Positions 5,101 through 7,125 of a stretch of 7,125 nt of DNA are shown in pieces. How positions within the stretch are numbered: position 1 is the first letter of the stretch; each line of letters begins with the position of its first letter. The position numbers were made by a program, and so were the translations under genes. The notes beneath the pieces are model-generated. The model was not told the DNA's origin. It worked only from the letters and a program-made list of their open reading frames with translations, and searched no databases. This DNA comes from Promethearchaeota archaeon. Lineage in GTDB: Archaea; Asgardarchaeota; Lokiarchaeia; Sigynarchaeales; SOKP01. The stretch is from the NCBI GenBank assembly GCA_004524425.1, contig SDNN01000150.1, positions 1-7,125 of the forward strand. The letters run 5' to 3'.

Positions 5101-6867
5101 TCAGGTTAAAGAATTCGGATTCGTTTTGTCTCTATTCTCATGAACTATTGCTCTGGCTCTTTCAAAAATTTCTTGAGTATTGACCCCCGCAGGGCACTTT
5201 TCAAGACAATCCCCGCATAAAGTGCAAGCATGCAAGATATCATTAACTAGCTTAAAGTTCTTGAAATCCAATTCTCCATGGGCTATGCCATTTAAGATGC
5301 TCAATCTTCCTCTAGGCGTGTAAGCTTCTGTCTTGTAATGAAATCTCGAAGGACAACTAGGGATGCAATATCCACACCTCATGCAATTTAGTTCTAAAAT
5401 CTTTCCAGGTTGATTTTTCAAATTTCTCGATGATATAATCTTTTTCAATGGCATTTTATTACCTTTTCCTGCCCCAGGATTTAATATATCATTAGGATCG
5501 AAGAGTTTTTTCAGTTGAGCCATGAGATGGAAAACTGTTTCTTGATGTTCAAGTTCCATGTAAGGAGTCTTAATTTTTCCAATACCATGTTCTCCCGTGA
5601 TGCTCCCGCCATGAGGTATGATGATTTCTTTATATAAATGATCCATGGCTTTTTGAAATTCTATCAAGTCTTGGGCATTGTTTTCATTGAATAAAAACTT
5701 AGGATGCATGTTCCCATCCATGTGGCATACAATTCCGACAAGAAGATTTGAGGCATTGATCTTTTCGGGTATTTGTTCAATTTCTTTAACTACCTCGCAG
5801 AATTCAGTAATCGGAATTGAACAATCCTCCGTACATGTTGAAGGTTTAATTCTCAATAAAGCGGGGAAATTAGCTTTTCGAGCATTGACCAATTGTTCTC
5901 TCTCTTCGGGAGTCTGAGCAATTCTATGGAAACTAGGCTCATGACCGAGAATCACATCCAACATCTGGTTAAAGTTTTTCTCAACGGCATTGACGCTATT
6001 TCCATCAACTTCTGCCATTAATACATAGCCAATAGGGAAGTGTAGAAATGCTCCACCTAAATATTCATAAATCGCCCCTATCACGACCTTGTCAATAAAT
6101 TCTAATAAGTTCGGCACGATTCCTTTTCTTCTTAACTCTAACACTGCCTCATGTAGATCCTTGATATTATCAAACACAAAAAAGCCCAGCTTTCTCTTTT
6201 GAGGAAGAGGTCTGATTCTCAAGCCAATCTTAGTGATGATACCTAGAGTACCTTCAGAGCCCACGAAAAGATCCTTGAGGTTGTATGACGATACAGATTT
6301 TAAGACTTTACTGCCAAAATGTAATATCTCTCCATTGGCTAAAACAACGTCTAGATACATTACATATTTGATCGTCACACCGTATTTAAAGGCCTGAACT
6401 CCTCCCGCATTCGTTGAGACCATGCCCCCAATCGTGCATACTGAACTTGAGCCAGGTTCTGGCGGGAAAAAATAACCATTCTTTTTCAATTGTTCATTTA
6501 ACTCATCACATATGACTCCTGGTTCGACCTCTACTAGATTATTTTCAATATCAATGGAAAGTATCTTGTTCATTTGACTCAAATCTAATACGAGCCCTTT
6601 TAAAGCGCTTAAATGACTTGCCGATAAACTCGTACCGCTCCCTCTGGGATATACTGGAATTTTATGCTCATTTGCTAATTTTAGAATACGCGAGACTTGA
6701 GAGGTATTCTCTGGAACTAACACTAAGTCGGGGACCCATTCCTTTTCAAATATGGTTGGACCAAAGGCATACGTCCATCTAATTTCATACTCAGAGAAAT
6801 GATTCTCTTCTCCAACAATTTCCTTGAATTTTTGTGAAAGTGAGTCTGAAATCTTATTATATTTCAA
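5101..6867 (-). CDS. GlcD-like FAD-linked oxidase fused to a two-4Fe-4S ferredoxin module
   Basis: A 588-residue D-2-hydroxyacid dehydrogenase of the glycolate/D-lactate oxidase family. Residues 45-220 are the FAD domain: PRGSGTSLS at 74-82, PGSSSVCTIGGMVSTNAGG at 138-156 and LFVGSEGTLGIIT at 200-212. Residues 225-465 are the FAD-oxidase C-terminal domain, with C-H-M-D-G-N-M-H-P at 381-389, TGEHGIG at 424-430 and FDPNDILNPG at 456-465. Residues 485-575 carry two 4Fe-4S motifs, C495-x2-C498-x2-C501-x3-C505-P and C548-x2-C551-x2-C554-x3-C558-P, as in GlcF. It therefore resembles GlcD plus the front of GlcF, but lacks the cysteine-rich CCG domains of full-length fusions near 900 residues. Electrons would pass from FAD to the clusters and a partner not seen here. 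The start is TTG at 6867 without a Shine-Dalgarno site; no ATG or GTG fits, and TAA lies seven codons upstream. Substrate is not settled. Confidence 0.88.
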   Translation of the reverse strand: MKYNKISDSLSQKFKEIVGEENHFSEYEIRWTYAFGPTIFEKEWVPDLVLVPENTSQVSRILKLANEHKIPVYPRGSGTSLSASHLSALKGLVLDLSQMNKILSIDIENNLVEVEPGVICDELNEQLKKNGYFFPPEPGSSSVCTIGGMVSTNAGGVQAFKYGVTIKYVMYLDVVLANGEILHFGSKVLKSVSSYNLKDLFVGSEGTLGIITKIGLRIRPLPQKRKLGFFVFDNIKDLHEAVLELRRKGIVPNLLEFIDKVVIGAIYEYLGGAFLHFPIGYVLMAEVDGNSVNAVEKNFNQMLDVILGHEPSFHRIAQTPEEREQLVNARKANFPALLRIKPSTCTEDCSIPITEFCEVVKEIEQIPEKINASNLLVGIVCHMDGNMHPKFLFNENNAQDLIEFQKAMDHLYKEIIIPHGGSITGEHGIGKIKTPYMELEHQETVFHLMAQLKKLFDPNDILNPGAGKGNKMPLKKIISSRNLKNQPGKILELNCMRCGYCIPSCPSRFHYKTEAYTPRGRLSILNGIAHGELDFKNFKLVNDILHACTLCGDCLEKCPAGVNTQEIFERARAIVHENRDKTNPNSLT

Positions 6868-7002
6868 TTTTATAAAGATGAGAATTTAGAGTATGACTTA
6901 ATATGAATAATTAAGATTAAAAATTAAAAATGTTGTTGGTTATAAGAAAAAATTCTATCTTCTACTATACGCTAAAATTAAATAAAAAAAATAAAAGTTT
7001 GA
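6868..7002 (-). promoter_or_regulatory. Spacer with probable FAD-oxidase promoter
   Basis: This 135-base A+T-rich spacer between two - strand genes should hold the oxidase promoter. TATA-like candidates on the - strand are TTTTTAAT near 6920-6930 and TTTATAAAA at 6868-6876; the second is too close to the TTG start for a promoter. A six-base inverted repeat, CTTAAT (6897-6902) and ATTAAG (6910-6915), lies between them. None is decisive. Confidence 0.3.
6979..6998 (-). terminator. Poly-T terminator of the truncated upstream gene
   Basis: On the - strand the DNA six bases after the stop at 7003 reads CTTTTATTTTTTTTATTT, including eight consecutive T (6984-6991). This is the strongest U-tract in the window and fits archaeal termination, implying that the oxidase gene has its own promoter. 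Confidence 0.55.
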
Positions 7003-7125
7003 CTATGATTTGATAAAAGCTTTTTTCACGATTGATGGCAACGTAAAACCAATATAAAATTCAAAAGCTGCGGTTAATACGATTATTCTGATGATCACTA
7101 GAGTAATTTCATTTAAAACCATGGC
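7003..7125 (-). CDS. C-terminal part of a small hydrophobic protein (partial)
   Basis: On the - strand an open frame enters from the window edge and ends at TAG 7003-7005, giving 40 residues. It holds one hydrophobic segment, ITLVIIRIIVLTAAFEFYIG, which could span a membrane, followed by the basic tail IVKKAFIKS. An ATG at 7120-7122 could be the start of a 39-residue membrane peptide, but the frame stays open to the edge, so it may be the end of a larger membrane protein. The strong poly-T tract directly after the stop supports a real gene end. Function is not recognisable. Confidence 0.45.
   Translation of the reverse strand, partial: AMVLNEITLVIIRIIVLTAAFEFYIGFTLPSIVKKAFIKS

Noticed and set aside
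4961..5143. 60-codon + strand open frame with a hydrophobic stretch
   Set aside because: It overlaps the ends of two recognised - strand genes; the hydrophobic run comes from A+T-rich spacer, with no start signal.
5678..5917. 79-codon + strand open frame
   Set aside because: It is antisense to the conserved metal-site region of the FAD oxidase.
6868..6876. TTTATAAAA on the - strand as the FAD oxidase promoter
   Set aside because: It touches the TTG start, so initiation 25 bases downstream would remove the start codon; no alternative in-frame start exists there.
1..7125. CRISPR array, insertion sequence, tRNA or rRNA
   Set aside because: No regularly spaced direct repeats, transposase motifs, long terminal inverted repeats, cloverleaf-like TTCRA segments or rRNA-like G+C-rich blocks were seen by eye.

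Overview
The window is A+T-rich and looks archaeal, most likely from an Asgard archaeon of the Lokiarchaeia type. Three things point there. Promoters are TATA-box-like and poly-T tracts follow genes, with few Shine-Dalgarno sites and some TTG starts. The gene set includes a thioredoxin with a charged N-terminal helix, a geranylgeranyl-reductase-like flavoprotein and a small HTH regulator. One protein appears to join a longin-like half to a roadblock-like half, a kind of small-GTPase-partner fold that is abundant in Asgard genomes. The assignment is inference from gene content; there is no rRNA or marker gene here.

Layout. 1-231 (+): the C-terminal end of an unidentified protein. 270-2354 (-): a two-gene unit, longin/roadblock-like protein followed by a geranylgeranyl-reductase-like FAD protein. 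2355-2682: a 328-base divergent promoter region with a TATA-like box for each side, a small inverted repeat and a short coding-like stretch. 2683-3614 (+): thioredoxin followed by a winged-helix regulator that starts at TTG behind a clear GGTGA site. 3777-4628 (+): a short-chain dehydrogenase resembling eukaryotic 3-ketodihydrosphingosine reductase. 4646-5020 (-): an AAMDC/Mth938-family protein. 5101-6867 (-): a GlcD-like FAD-linked oxidase carrying two 4Fe-4S motifs but no cysteine-rich CCG domain. 7003-7125 (-): the end of a small hydrophobic protein cut by the window edge.

How the genes fit together. Most products are redox enzymes: two flavoproteins, an NAD(P)H dehydrogenase and a thioredoxin. 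Two of them (GGR-like and KDSR-like) belong to families that act on lipids. The thioredoxin-regulator pair could be a small redox-responsive unit. The longin/roadblock-like gene next to a lipid-type reductase suggests, but does not prove, a link between membrane lipid work and the small-GTPase system. No CRISPR array, transposon, tRNA or rRNA was seen. The items most worth checking are the KDSR-like enzyme, the longin/roadblock-like protein with its flavoprotein partner, the altered metal-site motif in the FAD oxidase, and a cysteine-containing peptide encoded in frame just after that oxidase's stop codon.
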